A stretch of DNA of 64,000 nt from Microbispora hainanensis (GTDB taxonomy: Bacteria; Actinomycetota; Actinomycetes; Streptosporangiales; Streptosporangiaceae), in contig NZ_VIRM01000003.1 of assembly GCF_006874475.1 (NCBI RefSeq), forward strand, positions 186,001 through 250,000, written 5' to 3'. Positions 50,788-60,000 of the stretch are shown in pieces (the first letter of the stretch is position 1; each line of letters begins with the position of its first letter). The position numbers and the translations under genes are program-made. The notes below the pieces were generated by a model. That model ran no database searches. It saw nothing but the letters and a program-made list of their open reading frames with translations, and was not told the origin of the DNA.

Positions 50788-51309
50788 TCAACGCCCCAGG
50801 GCCCGGCGGTAGCGGACCTCGGTCAGCGGGAAGCCGTCCGACTCGTCGTGCAGTGTGGCACCGTCGGGGCGCCAGCCGCCGCGCTCGTAGAACCGCCGCG
50901 CGCGGGTGTTCCCGTCGACGACCCAGAGGACGGCCTGCTCATATCCGGCGGCGGCGAGGCTGTCGAGCGCGGCGGCCATGAGCCGCCCGCCGACCCCGGC
51001 GCCCCACGCCTCGGGCATCAGGTAGATCGCCGAGATCTCCGCCAGCGAGGCGGGATCGACGTCGTCGTCCCGCCCGGGGCCGAACGAGGCGAACCCGGCG
51101 ACGGAGCCGTCCGTCTCCGCCACGAGGACCTCCGTACGCGGCGGGGCGGACTCCCCCAGCAGCCGCTCCCAGACCGGCAGGCGCATGGCCGGGGTGAGCC
51201 CGTCGAGGTGGGCCTGGGGCATGAGCCCCGGATAGGCGGCCTGCCACGAACGGACGTGCACGACGGCGATCGCCTCCGCGTCCGCCGGTCCGGCGCGTCT
51301 GATGACCAT
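50788..51309 (-). CDS. GNAT-family N-acetyltransferase
   Basis: This 173-residue acetyltransferase has the CoA-binding segment around PEAWGAGVGGRLMAAAL and the C-terminal VDGNTRARRFYERGGWRPDG typical of the family. The ATG at 51309 is chosen because the frame upstream loses family similarity. The substrate could be a small molecule or protein amine. Convergent with the methyltransferase gene, 10 bp away. Confidence 0.92.
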   Translation of the reverse strand: MVIRRAGPADAEAIAVVHVRSWQAAYPGLMPQAHLDGLTPAMRLPVWERLLGESAPPRTEVLVAETDGSVAGFASFGPGRDDDVDPASLAEISAIYLMPEAWGAGVGGRLMAAALDSLAAAGYEQAVLWVVDGNTRARRFYERGGWRPDGATLHDESDGFPLTEVRYRRALGR

Positions 51310-51433
51310 GCCCGCTCCATATCCGCTCTCTGCCGCCGCCCCGTTATACACCTCGCTGCCGCGCGCGAAACAATCGGTTGATATCCATAAAAAGGCTGCC
51401 GAGAGTCTTTTGTGTGGCCTAATCTCGTCGTCC

Positions 51434-52204
51434 GTGAAACTCGCCAAGATCGCGCTCGTCGGCACGATGGCGCTGGGGCTCGTCCCGGCCGTCACCGGCA
51501 CGGCCGCCGCCCACCCGGTCAAGAGCAGGACCCTCACCGACAACGGCCTGTACGGCGCGGGACCGCTGCCGGCCACCACGTGCCGGGAAAGGCGGGTGAA
51601 GAAGGGGGACGCGAGGTCCGCGAAGCTCTATCTGAACGAGGTGCTGCGGTGCCTCAGCCGCACCTGGGGCACCGAACTGCGCCGGGCGAATCTGAAGCCG
51701 TCGCCGGTGAAGCTCACGTACGCCACCGAGGTGCCGGCGAAGTATTGCGGCGACACGTGGCGCAAGGACGATTGGGACGGCTTCTACTGCGAGACCTCGC
51801 ACACCATCCTGATCGTGCTCTCCAAGGAGCTCTTGCAGCAGCCGGGGGATCTCTACCTGTTCAACCTGGTGGCGACGTATTACGGGGAGCACCTGCAGAA
51901 CGTCGCCGGCATGTATCGCGCCTGGTACAAGCTCGACTATCGAAACAAGGCCGAGCTCACCGAGCAGACCCGGCGATACAGCCTGCAGACCTACTGCTTC
52001 GCCGGAGTCTCCCTGCGAAGCGTCTGGAAGTCCTTCCGGCGTCCCCGCGAGGACTGGGACGATCTGCTCTTCTACCTGCGCGGCTGGGCGGGCAAGCACA
52101 GCGGAGGCCGGAAGTCGATCACCTACTGGGCCGGCGAGGGATTCAAGACCGGCGACCCCGCATCCTGCAACACCTGGACCGCCCCGTCCTCGAAGGTGGC
52201 CTGA
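51434..52204 (+). CDS. Secreted protein related to neutral zinc metallopeptidases but lacking the zinc site
   Basis: A signal peptide (VKLAKIALVGTMALGLVPAVTGTAAA) precedes about 230 secreted residues. The scaffold follows the YpfJ-type putative neutral zinc metallopeptidases: the Cys pair in KYCGDTW...GFYCETSHTI, then VATYYGEHLQNVAGM, then SLQTYCFAG. The expected AHEYGHHVQ is changed at both His and the Glu (T148, Y149, E152) and ELQADCFAG lost its Glu and Asp. It should therefore be inactive. Codon use is less GC-rich than its neighbours (TAT, AAG, GAT more frequent). TAATCT lies 8 nt before the GTG, suggesting a leaderless transcript. Confidence 0.7.
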   Translation: MKLAKIALVGTMALGLVPAVTGTAAAHPVKSRTLTDNGLYGAGPLPATTCRERRVKKGDARSAKLYLNEVLRCLSRTWGTELRRANLKPSPVKLTYATEVPAKYCGDTWRKDDWDGFYCETSHTILIVLSKELLQQPGDLYLFNLVATYYGEHLQNVAGMYRAWYKLDYRNKAELTEQTRRYSLQTYCFAGVSLRSVWKSFRRPREDWDDLLFYLRGWAGKHSGGRKSITYWAGEGFKTGDPASCNTWTAPSSKVA

Positions 52205-52214
52205 CGTCGCCGCG

Positions 52215-52244
52215 GCCCTGCGTACGGCGGCCGGGACGCAGGGC
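52215..52244. terminator. Terminator between the secreted protein and ECF sigma genes
   Basis: GCCCTGCGT (52215-52223) and ACGCAGGGC (52236-52244) pair perfectly with a 12-nt loop between convergent genes. Confidence 0.65.
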
Positions 52245-52287
52245 ATCGAAGACCCGCCGACGAGCCGGCCGCGGGTGAGCGTGCCCG

Positions 52288-53223
52288 TCAGCCGGTCGTC
52301 CACGGGTGGAGCTTGTCGGGGTTGCGTACGGCCCAGATGCGCTTGATCCGGTCGCCCGCGATCTCGAACGCGAACACCGACACGGTGACACCGTCCTGCT
52401 GGGCGATCAGGCCGGGCTGGCCGTTGACCGTACGCTCCAGGAGCGTCAGGCCGGACGCCCTGGCGGCGAGGGCGGCGAAGTAGCGTGCGATCTGCTCGCC
52501 GCCCTCGATCGGGCGGAGCAGTGCGGGGGCGATGCCGCCGCCGTCGGCGATTCCCGTTGCGGCGGGGTCGAGGAGCCCGATGAGCGCGTTGATGTCCTGG
52601 GCCTCCCACGCCTGCTTGAACTCCCTGACGACCGCGGCCTGCCGGGATGCCGGCGCCGTGGCGGCCCGCGAATCGCGGATGCGGCGGCGGGCCGAGGAGG
52701 CGAGCTGGCGGCAGGCCGCCGGGGTCCGGCCGACGATCTCCGCCACTTCGGCGAAGGAGTAGCGGAAGACGTCGTGCAGGACGAACGCCACGCGCTCGGC
52801 CGGGGTCATCGCGTCGAGCACGACGAGGAACGCCATGCCGACCGACTCGTCCAGGGTGACCCGGTCGGCCGGGTCGGCGCCGATGCCGTCCGGCCGCCCG
52901 GTGGCCCAGTCCGCGGGGTCGGGCAGCGGCTCGGGGATCCACTCGCCCACGTAGGTCTCCCGCCGGGCCCGCGCCGAGGAGAGCAGGTTGAGGCAGATGC
53001 GCCCGGCGACCCTGGTCAGCCAGGCGCCGGGGGACGCGATGGCGTCCCGCTCCTGCGGTGACATGGCATACCAGCGGGCGTAGGTCTCCTGGACGACGTC
53101 CTCGGCCTCGGCCAGGGAGCCGAGCAGGCGGTAGCCGAGATTGATGAGCTGGCGCCGCTCGCTGATGATCGCGCGCAGGCCCGCGTCGGACCGGTCGTGT
53201 CCTGGTCCGGGGTGGTCGGTCAT
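52288..53223 (-). CDS. sigJ: ECF41-type RNA polymerase sigma factor with C-terminal SnoaL-like domain
   Basis: This 311-residue sigma factor has region 2 (about residues 20-85, LLGSLAEAEDVVQETYARWY), region 4 (about 125-182, SFAEVAEIVGRTPAACRQLASSARRRI) and a SnoaL/NTF2-like domain to the end. The linker GEWIPEPLPDP and the terminal NPDKL are hallmarks of ECF41. In that group the C-terminal domain, not an anti-sigma factor, controls activity. ECF41 genes usually sit next to an oxidoreductase, decarboxylase or epimerase gene; here a divergent FMN reductase gene takes that place. The shared promoter region holds two tandem-repeat arrays. Confidence 0.93.
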   Translation of the reverse strand: MTDHPGPGHDRSDAGLRAIISERRQLINLGYRLLGSLAEAEDVVQETYARWYAMSPQERDAIASPGAWLTRVAGRICLNLLSSARARRETYVGEWIPEPLPDPADWATGRPDGIGADPADRVTLDESVGMAFLVVLDAMTPAERVAFVLHDVFRYSFAEVAEIVGRTPAACRQLASSARRRIRDSRAATAPASRQAAVVREFKQAWEAQDINALIGLLDPAATGIADGGGIAPALLRPIEGGEQIARYFAALAARASGLTLLERTVNGQPGLIAQQDGVTVSVFAFEIAGDRIKRIWAVRNPDKLHPWTTG

Positions 53224-53304
53224 GGTTCCGGAAGCTCCCTGGGTCGTGTGCTGCCCTCACCGGTCCGACAAGACAGCGCGGTGAACTGTGAGGCCGGTCC
53301 GCCG

Positions 53305-53355
53305 CCTCACATTCCGGGGCGCCTCACATTCCGGGGCGCCTCACATTCCGGGGCG
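53305..53355. repeat. 17-bp tandem repeat, three copies, in a divergent promoter region
   Basis: CCTCACATTCCGGGGCG is repeated exactly at 53305, 53322 and 53339. It lies between the ECF41 sigma gene and the FMN reductase gene. Confidence 0.9.
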
Positions 53356-53375
53356 CCGCGTTGTCGTACTGCTCG

Positions 53376-53405
53376 AAGCATCGGCATCAGAAGCATCGGC
53401 ATCAG
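53376..53405. repeat. 15-bp tandem repeat, two copies
   Basis: AAGCATCGGCATCAG is duplicated exactly, ending 18 bp before the FMN reductase start codon. Confidence 0.9.
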
Positions 53406-53423
53406 CAGTGGAGCAGGAGAACG

Positions 53424-54014
53424 ATGACGAAGATCGGGATCATACTCGGCAGCACCCGCCCCGGCCGCAGGGGCGAGCAGGTCGCCAGGTGGGTGCACGA
53501 GAGGGCCTCGCACCGCACCGACGCCGAGTTCGCGGTGGTCGACCTGCTCGACCACCCGTTGCCGCACCTCGACGAGCCGGCGTCGGCGATGCTGTCAGCG
53601 GGCCGGTATCAGCACGAGCACACCAGGGCCTGGGCGGACACCATCGCCTCGTTCGACGGGTTCGTCATCGTCACTCCCGAATACAACCATTCCGCCCCCG
53701 GCGTGCTCAAGGACGCCCTCGACTACCTGTACGCCGAGTGGAACAACAAGGCGGCCGGGTTCGTCTCGTACGGCATCGCGGGCGGCGCCCGAGCGGTCGA
53801 GCAGTTGCGGCTGGTCTGCGGGGCGTTGCAGATGGCGGACGTGGCCCCGCAGGTCGCACTGCCGCTGCAGACCGAGTTCGAGGACTACACCGTCTTCAGG
53901 CCGGGCCCCCACAGCGCCGGCGCACTCGACACGCTGCTGGACCATGTCGTCGCCTGGAGCACCGCCCTCGCGCCGCTGCGCGCCGCCACCCCGGTCACCG
54001 CCGCCGCGACCTGA
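53424..54014 (+). CDS. NADPH-dependent FMN reductase family oxidoreductase
   Basis: This 196-residue flavodoxin-like protein has the phosphate-binding loop GSTRPGRRGEQVA and the flavin-contact motif TPEYNHSAPGVLKDALDYL, as in azoreductase/YieF-type quinone and FMN reductases. The ATG at 53424 is preceded by AGGAGA. It is divergent from the ECF41 sigma gene and is a candidate member of that sigma factor's regulon. Confidence 0.92.
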   Translation: MTKIGIILGSTRPGRRGEQVARWVHERASHRTDAEFAVVDLLDHPLPHLDEPASAMLSAGRYQHEHTRAWADTIASFDGFVIVTPEYNHSAPGVLKDALDYLYAEWNNKAAGFVSYGIAGGARAVEQLRLVCGALQMADVAPQVALPLQTEFEDYTVFRPGPHSAGALDTLLDHVVAWSTALAPLRAATPVTAAAT

Positions 54015-54071
54015 CGTTTCCCGGCGCTGTCCGGTCGTACCAGTGAGAACCGAATGAAGGGACGTACAGCG

Positions 54072-54512
54072 ATGCCTACGCGACGCGAAGAAGACGAGGC
54101 CACGATCAGGCGGCACATCGGCAGGGTCGTCGAAGGGATCCGGGCCAAGGATCTCGACGCCCTGAGGCGGCTCTACGCGACGGACGTCGTGTCCTTCGAC
54201 GTCGAGCCGCCACTGCAGCACGCCGGGATCGACGCGAAGCTGAAGAACTGGGCGAAGGTGTTCGCGGTCTTCCAGGAGGTCGATTACGAGGTGCGCGACC
54301 TGACCCTCGCGGTGGGCGACGACGTGGCGTTCGGTCACTGCTTCGGCCGGCTCAGCGGCACGCTGGGGAACGGGACGGCGACGAGCGGCATCTGGGTCCG
54401 GGGCACCTTCTGCTTCCGGAAGACCGGCGGCGACTGGCTGATCGCGCACGACCAGGCCTCCGTGCCGCTCGACATCGCCAGCGGGCGGGGAGTGACCGAC
54501 CTCGAACCCTGA
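54072..54512 (+). CDS. SnoaL-like / NTF2-fold protein (146 aa)
   Basis: The protein has the cone-shaped NTF2 fold pattern: helix EDEATIRRHIGRVVEGIRAKDLDALRRLYATDVVSFDVEPPL, then alternating strands ending in FRKTGGDWLIAHDQASVPLD. It resembles ketosteroid-isomerase-like proteins of unknown substrate. GAAGGGACG lies before the ATG at 54072, favouring it over the ATG at 54054. It follows the FMN reductase gene by 57 bp. Notably the adjacent sigma factor carries the same fold at its C-terminus. Confidence 0.88.
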   Translation: MPTRREEDEATIRRHIGRVVEGIRAKDLDALRRLYATDVVSFDVEPPLQHAGIDAKLKNWAKVFAVFQEVDYEVRDLTLAVGDDVAFGHCFGRLSGTLGNGTATSGIWVRGTFCFRKTGGDWLIAHDQASVPLDIASGRGVTDLEP

Positions 54513-54529
54513 TGTGGGCGGGACTGGAA

Positions 54530-54566
54530 GGTGACACCCCGGTCCGTAACGGCCGGGGCCGTCACC
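54530..54566. terminator. Terminator between SnoaL-like gene and convergent membrane protein gene
   Basis: GGTGAC (54530-54535) pairs with GTCACC (54561-54566), with an inner CCCCGG/CCGGGG stem and a TAA loop. Confidence 0.7.
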
Positions 54567-54635
54567 GGAGCCGAAGCCCCCTCGGCCGCCATCCGAAAGG
54601 GCAGCCCGCTCTGGCAGAGGAAGCGCAGTGCGCGC

Positions 54636-56123
54636 TCAGGAGGGGGTGGAGCCGGAGGTACGGCTGCGCAGGCCGCTCAAGCGGCGCAGGATGTCCCACC
54701 AGAACGGCGCGCCGAACAGCAGGGAGACCAGCGTGATGAGGAACCCCGGCCAGTGGCCCGGCGACGTGAGGCGCTGCCACCAGTCCCCGCCACGCCAGGC
54801 CCACGCCGGGCCGTCGGCCTCGTCCATCGTGACGCTCACCGGCGCGTACGTGAAGATCTTCACGAACGCCGGGGTGCTCAGCACGTCGGTGACGCACGCG
54901 TACGGGTCCTGGCCGGGCGCGCACTGCCCACGCAGCGGTTCGAGCGCCTGGGGGCCCGTCTCGCCGAAGGCCGTCACCGCGCTGCGGTAGGCGTTGTCGC
55001 GCAGCAGCGTCTTGCCGTACTCCAGGGAGTCCAGGCTGAACACCAGCGTCACGACGAGGCCGAGCGCGACGATGACCCAGCGGACGTAGCGGCGGTAGAG
55101 CAGGCTGAGACGCTCCATCTCGCCGTCGAACCAGTCCTCGATACCCCGCCGGAACGCCTCCAGGTCGTGGCTGGCCCTGTCCCACACGGCCTTCAGGGGG
55201 CGGGAGAAGGGGCTCTTCAGCGCCTCGAGGTCCCGCATGAGGGCGTCCACGCCGCCGTGCTCGGTGGCGATCTCCATCACGGCGACGGCGAAGCGCGCGG
55301 GCGGGATGTCGGCGATGCTCGTCTTTCCGCGCTTGGCGTGGTCGATCTCCTGCAGCCGCTCGTGCAGCAGCTCGGCCATCGACTTGCCCTGGCCCGGCGG
55401 CAGCACGCCGCCCGCCGCACCGGCTCCTGCCCCCGGCTCTGCGTCGGCACCTGCGTCGGCACCTGCGTCGACCGCTGCCCCGACCTGCGCGCCGCCCTCC
55501 CCACCGGCTCCCGCGCCGGCCGCCGCCGGCTCCACCGTGAGGACGGCGATCTCCTCGGGGTCGGCCTGCCCGGCGGTGTGCGCGGGGTCCACGCTCTCCC
55601 CGGCCGCCTGCGCGGTCGCCACCTGCGCGGTCGCCGCTTGCTCGGTCGCCGCCTGCACGGTCGCCGGCTGTCCGGCCGTCATCTGCGCGGTCGTCATCTG
55701 TTCCGCTGCCACGGAGCCGGCGGCGGCGGCGAGCGGCGGGCTCTGCACGGGGGCCGGCTGCCGGCTGAACGCGGGCCGCGGGTCCCGGCCGAACGGCAGC
55801 CGCGCGAACACGCCCAGCACGCTGGCGGGCAGGCGTGAGCGGCCCTCCTCGGACGACGCCGCCCGCACCGCCTGCGCCGACGCCGTGCGCGCCGTACGAC
55901 CCAACCTCTTGAGCGCGGCCAGGATCCGGTCGAGCCGGGAGGTCCCGTCCGCCGTCTCCGCGCCGTCGAGAGTGTCGCGCAGGTATGCCCACAGGAATTT
56001 GCTGCGGATTCCGAGCAGCCTGACGATGCCCTCGTTGATGCCGCTGACGAGAAGCGACAACAGCAGGAAGGCCAGGATCAGCCCGATGGCCAGGTCTGCG
56101 TAATACGAGATCAAAGAGATCAC
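54636..56123 (-). CDS. Conserved membrane protein with a long Ala-rich insert (495 aa)
   Basis: Three helices are visible: near the N-terminus (DLAIGLILAFLLLSLLVSGI), in the middle (VRWVIVALGLVVTLVFSL) and near the C-terminus (FLITLVSLLFGAPFWWDIL). Around them are segments I recognise from a broad uncharacterised family: SGINEGIVRLLGIRSKFLW, a WFDGEMERLSLLYRRYVRW block and GAPFWWDIL. Between helices 1 and 2 lies a low-complexity insert of about 150 residues, Ala/Gly/Gln/Thr-rich, built from short tandem DNA repeats (about 55440-55700). No function is known. The GTG at 56123 sets the first helix near the N-terminus; no strong ribosome binding site is present. Confidence 0.72.
   Translation of the reverse strand: MISLISYYADLAIGLILAFLLLSLLVSGINEGIVRLLGIRSKFLWAYLRDTLDGAETADGTSRLDRILAALKRLGRTARTASAQAVRAASSEEGRSRLPASVLGVFARLPFGRDPRPAFSRQPAPVQSPPLAAAAGSVAAEQMTTAQMTAGQPATVQAATEQAATAQVATAQAAGESVDPAHTAGQADPEEIAVLTVEPAAAGAGAGGEGGAQVGAAVDAGADAGADAEPGAGAGAAGGVLPPGQGKSMAELLHERLQEIDHAKRGKTSIADIPPARFAVAVMEIATEHGGVDALMRDLEALKSPFSRPLKAVWDRASHDLEAFRRGIEDWFDGEMERLSLLYRRYVRWVIVALGLVVTLVFSLDSLEYGKTLLRDNAYRSAVTAFGETGPQALEPLRGQCAPGQDPYACVTDVLSTPAFVKIFTYAPVSVTMDEADGPAWAWRGGDWWQRLTSPGHWPGFLITLVSLLFGAPFWWDILRRLSGLRSRTSGSTPS
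55440..55700. repeat. Degenerate tandem repeats encoding an Ala-rich linker
   Basis: Units such as CTGCGTCGGCAC (near 55438-55475) and TGCGCGGTCGCC (near 55605-55700) recur with 12-15 bp periods and are translated as AGADAGADAEPG and ATEQAATAQVAT type repeats. Confidence 0.65.
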
Positions 56124-56251
56124 CCGTACCGTTGATACAACGTCGCCTCGGTAAGGGCAACGAATTCCGCGATTCCGGATTTCGATCAGACGACCGGGAC
56201 GGGGGCGCGCACGGATAAGATCAGGAAAACCCCGTCCCCCCGGAGCATGTG

Positions 56252-57064
56252 ATGGCCGACGAAACACCCGCTGCCGCGAAGCTCAACACCTTGGTGCCGC
56301 ATCCCGCCCGGGTGTACGACTACTGGCTGGGCGGCAAGGACAACTTCGAAGCGGACCGCGCGGTCGCCGAAGCGGTCAAGGCCGCCTCCCCCGGGGTCGT
56401 CCAGGGCGCCCGGGACAACCGGGCGTTCCTGGGCCGGGCCGTACGGTTCCTGGCGGAGCAGGGGATCACCCAGTTCCTCGACATCGGCACCGGCATTCCG
56501 ACCCAGGGCAACACTCACGAGGTCGCCCAGGCCGTGAATCCGGCGGCCAGGGTCGTCTACGTCGACAACGACCCGATCGTGATGGTCCACGCCCGCGCGC
56601 TGCTGCGCAGCACGCCGGAGGGCAGGACCGCCTACATCGAGGCCGATCTGCGTGACCCCGACGCCATCCTCAAGCACCCGGACACGCTGGCGACGCTCGA
56701 CTTCGACCAGCCGATCGCCGTGGTGATCGTGGGCACGCTCATGTTCGTCAAGGACGAGGACGACCCGTTCGGCGTCGTCAAGCGCTACACCGACGCGGTG
56801 GTGCCCGGCAGTTACCTCGCCGTCACCCACGTCACCGGCGACTTCGCCCCCGAGAGCCTGGAGGCCTTCGCCGAGGCGTACAACACCGGTCCCGTCCCGC
56901 TCACCTTGCGTACCGGCACGGAGATCGGCCGGTTCTTCGACGGATTCGAGCTCGTGGAGCCCGGCCTGGTGGCGGTCGGCGAATGGCGCCCGGACCCGGA
57001 CGAGGTCCCCTTCCTGGCCGGCCGCGTGCACGGCGGGTACGGGGCCGTGGGCAGGAAGCTCTGA
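56252..57064 (+). CDS. SAM-dependent methyltransferase (DUF574 / pfam04672 type)
   Basis: This 270-residue protein opens with the family signature PHPARVYDYWLGGKDNFEADR and has the SAM motif FLDIGTGIPTQGNTHEVAQ followed by VVYVDNDPIV. The family is specific to actinomycetes and greatly expanded in them; its substrates are largely unknown. CGGAG lies 6 nt before the ATG at 56252, which is better than the GTG at 56249. It is divergent from the Ala-rich membrane protein gene. Confidence 0.94.
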   Translation: MADETPAAAKLNTLVPHPARVYDYWLGGKDNFEADRAVAEAVKAASPGVVQGARDNRAFLGRAVRFLAEQGITQFLDIGTGIPTQGNTHEVAQAVNPAARVVYVDNDPIVMVHARALLRSTPEGRTAYIEADLRDPDAILKHPDTLATLDFDQPIAVVIVGTLMFVKDEDDPFGVVKRYTDAVVPGSYLAVTHVTGDFAPESLEAFAEAYNTGPVPLTLRTGTEIGRFFDGFELVEPGLVAVGEWRPDPDEVPFLAGRVHGGYGAVGRKL

Positions 57065-57098
57065 CCGTCCCCCACCCTGACCAGGGCCAGGGCCGGAG

Positions 57099-60000
57099 TC
57101 AGTCCTCGTAGAAGACGCGCTCCACCACGGACCGGGCCCGCCGGGTGGCGCGCCGGTAGTCCTCGACGAAGTCCTCGGTGCCCTCGGGCGGATAGCCGAG
57201 CGCCCGCGCGAGCAGCACGCGCTCCTTGACCGGGGTCGGGATGCTGTCGGACGCACGCCCGCGCACCAGCATGAGGGCGTCGCGGATGCGCGAGGCGAAC
57301 AGCCACGCCTGCGCGAGCACCTCCTCGTCGGCCGGGTCGAGCAGGCCCTCCCCCGCCGCCGCGCGCAGCGCGTCGAGGGTGCGCGTCGTACGCAGCGCGG
57401 GTGTGGCTCCCGCGTGCCGCAGCTGGATGAGCTGGGCCACCCACTCCACGTCGCTCAGCCCGCCCCTGCCGAGCTTGGTGTGCAGGGCAGGATCGGCCCC
57501 GCGCGGCAGCCGCTCGGCCTCCATGCGCGCCTTGAGCTTGCGGATCTCGCGTACGGCGTCCGCGGAGATGCCCCCGGCCGGGTAGCGCAGCGGATCGACG
57601 AGCGCGATGAACTCCCGGCCGAGCTCGGGGTCGCCCGCGCAGAACCGCGCCCGCAGCAGCGCCTGGGCCTCCCAGTGCGAGGCCCAGCGGTCGTAGTAGG
57701 CCCGATAGGAGGCGATCGTGCGGACGAGCGGCCCCTGCCGCCCCTCCGGCCGCAGGCCCGCGTCGATCTGCAGCGGCGGGTCGGGGGCGGGCAGCGCGAG
57801 CAGCCTGCGCGTCTCCTCGGCCACGGCGTGGGCGGCGTCGGTCGCGTCCCGGTCGGCCACGCCCGGCAGCGGCGCGTGCACGAACATGACGTCGGCGTCG
57901 CTGGCGTAGGAGCTCTCCAGGCCGCCGAGGCGGCCCATGGCGATGACGGCCATCCGTGTCGGGAACGGGGCCCGGCGTTCCAGCGTGACCTTGTTGATCG
58001 CCGTGTCCAGCGCCGCCTGGATCGTGACGTCGTTCAACGACGAGAGGGCCTGGCCGACCTCCTCGATGTCGATCAGCCCCGACAGGTCGGCGCAGGCCGT
58101 GCGGAGCAGCTCCCTGCGGCGCAGCGCCCGCACGGCGGCGACGGCGGTCTCGGCGTCCTCCGCGTGGCGGCTCACCGCGGCGGCGGCCTCGGCGGCGAGC
58201 GTCGCGGCGGGCCGTACGGCCAGCTCGGCGGGCGAGCCCAGCATCGCGACGGCCTCGGGGGCGTGCAGCAGTAAACCGGTGACGTACTTGCTGGTGCCGA
58301 GCAGGTGGGCGAGGCGCTCGGCGGCGGCGGTCTCGTCGCGCAGCAGGCGCAGATACCACGGCGTGGTGCCGAGCTTGTCGCTCACCTGGCGGAAGCCGAG
58401 CAGGCCGGCGTCGGGGTCGGGGGCGTCGGCGAACCAGCCGAGCATGACCGGCAGCAGCGTCCGCTGTATGGCCGCCCGGCGGGAGACCCCGCTGGTGAGC
58501 GCGGCGATGTGCCGCAGCGCGCCCTCGGGGTCGGCGTAACCGAGCGCCTCCAGCCGCGCGGTGGCGGCGGCCGTGGACAGGCGGGCCTCGGTCTCCGGCA
58601 GCCGGGCCACGGCCTGCAGCAGCGGGCGGTAGAACAGCTTCTCGTGAAGCCGCCGCACCTCCAGCGCGTGCCGCTTCCACGTGGTGGTGAACTCCCCCAC
58701 CGGGTCGGTCGTCATGCCCAGCCCCCGGCCGAGCCGCCGCAGGTCGGCGGTGTCCGACGGCACCACGTGGGTGCGGCGCAGCCGGTGGAGCTGGAGCATG
58801 TGCTCGACCTGGCGCAGGAAGGTGTAGGCCTCGGCGAGCGCCTTGGCGTCGTCGCGCCCGACGTAGCCGCCCCTGGAGAGCGCGGCGAGGGCCGACAGCG
58901 TGGCCCGGCGGCGCAGCAGCGGGTCGGAGCGGCCGTGCACGAGCTGGAGGAGCTGGACGGCGAACTCGATGTCCCGCAGCCCGCCCGGCCCGAGCTTGAT
59001 CTGCCGGTCGGCCTCGCCCGCGGGCACGTGCGCCTCCACGCGGCGGCGCATGGCCTGCACGTCCTCCACGAAATGGGGCCGGGCGGCGGCCTGCCAGACC
59101 AGCTCGTTGACCGCGGCGACGTACTGCTGGCCGAGCTCCAGGTCGCCCGCGACCGGGCGCGCCTTGAGCAGCGCCTGGAACTCCCAGGTCTTGGCCCACC
59201 GCCGGTAATAGGTCAGGTGGCTTTCCATGCTGCGCACGAGCGGGCCCATCTTGCCCTCCGGGCGCAGGTTGGCGTCCACCTCCCACAGCGCGCCCTCGGG
59301 GGTGCTCGCCGAGCAGGCGCGCATCATGCCCTGCGCGAGGCGCGTGGCGGTCTGCAGCGCCTTGGTCTCGTCGACGCCCTCCTTGGGCTCGGCCACGAAG
59401 ACGACGTCGACGTCGGAGATGTAGTTCAGCTCGCGGGCCCCGCACTTGCCCATGCCGATGACGGCCAGCCGTACGTCGCCCGCGTCGGCCACCTCGGCCC
59501 TGGCGATGGCGAGGGCGGCCTCCAGCGCGGCCGAGGCGAGGTCGGCCAGCGCGGCGGCGACCTCGGCGAGCGTGCACTCGCCGGTCACGTCCCGGCTCGC
59601 CAGGTGCAGCAGGCGGCTGCGGTAGGCGACGCGCAGCGCGTCCATCGCCGGCGTTCCCTGCCCGGCGGTGACCCCGCCGGCCATGAGTTCGGCCACGGGC
59701 TCGGACGTGTCCGGGTCGGCCCCGACCGCGAGCAGCATCTCCTCGCGCAGGTCGCCGGGCGTGGGCCAGCGCGTCCACTGGATGGACGGCAGGCACTCCG
59801 GGTGCCGCACGACGTGCTCGCCGAGCGCCGCGCTGAGCCCGAAGACGCCGAGCAGCCTGCGGCGCAGGCCGGGGTCGGCGCGGAACGCCCCGAGCACGCT
59901 CGCGTCCCGCTCGACCAGGCGGCTGAGCGTGGTCAGCGCCAGATCCGGGTCCGCGGCCCTGACGAGGTCGTCGAGCAGCGCGAGATCGCCGACCGCCTCG

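Noticed and set aside
51361-51400. GAAAC motif upstream of the secreted pseudo-peptidase, resembling the glnA GlnR box
   Set aside because: No gTnAC partner at the right spacing on either side.
53305-53405. Tandem repeats as a CRISPR array
   Set aside because: Copies are directly adjacent without spacers, only 15-17 bp long, and no cas gene is present.
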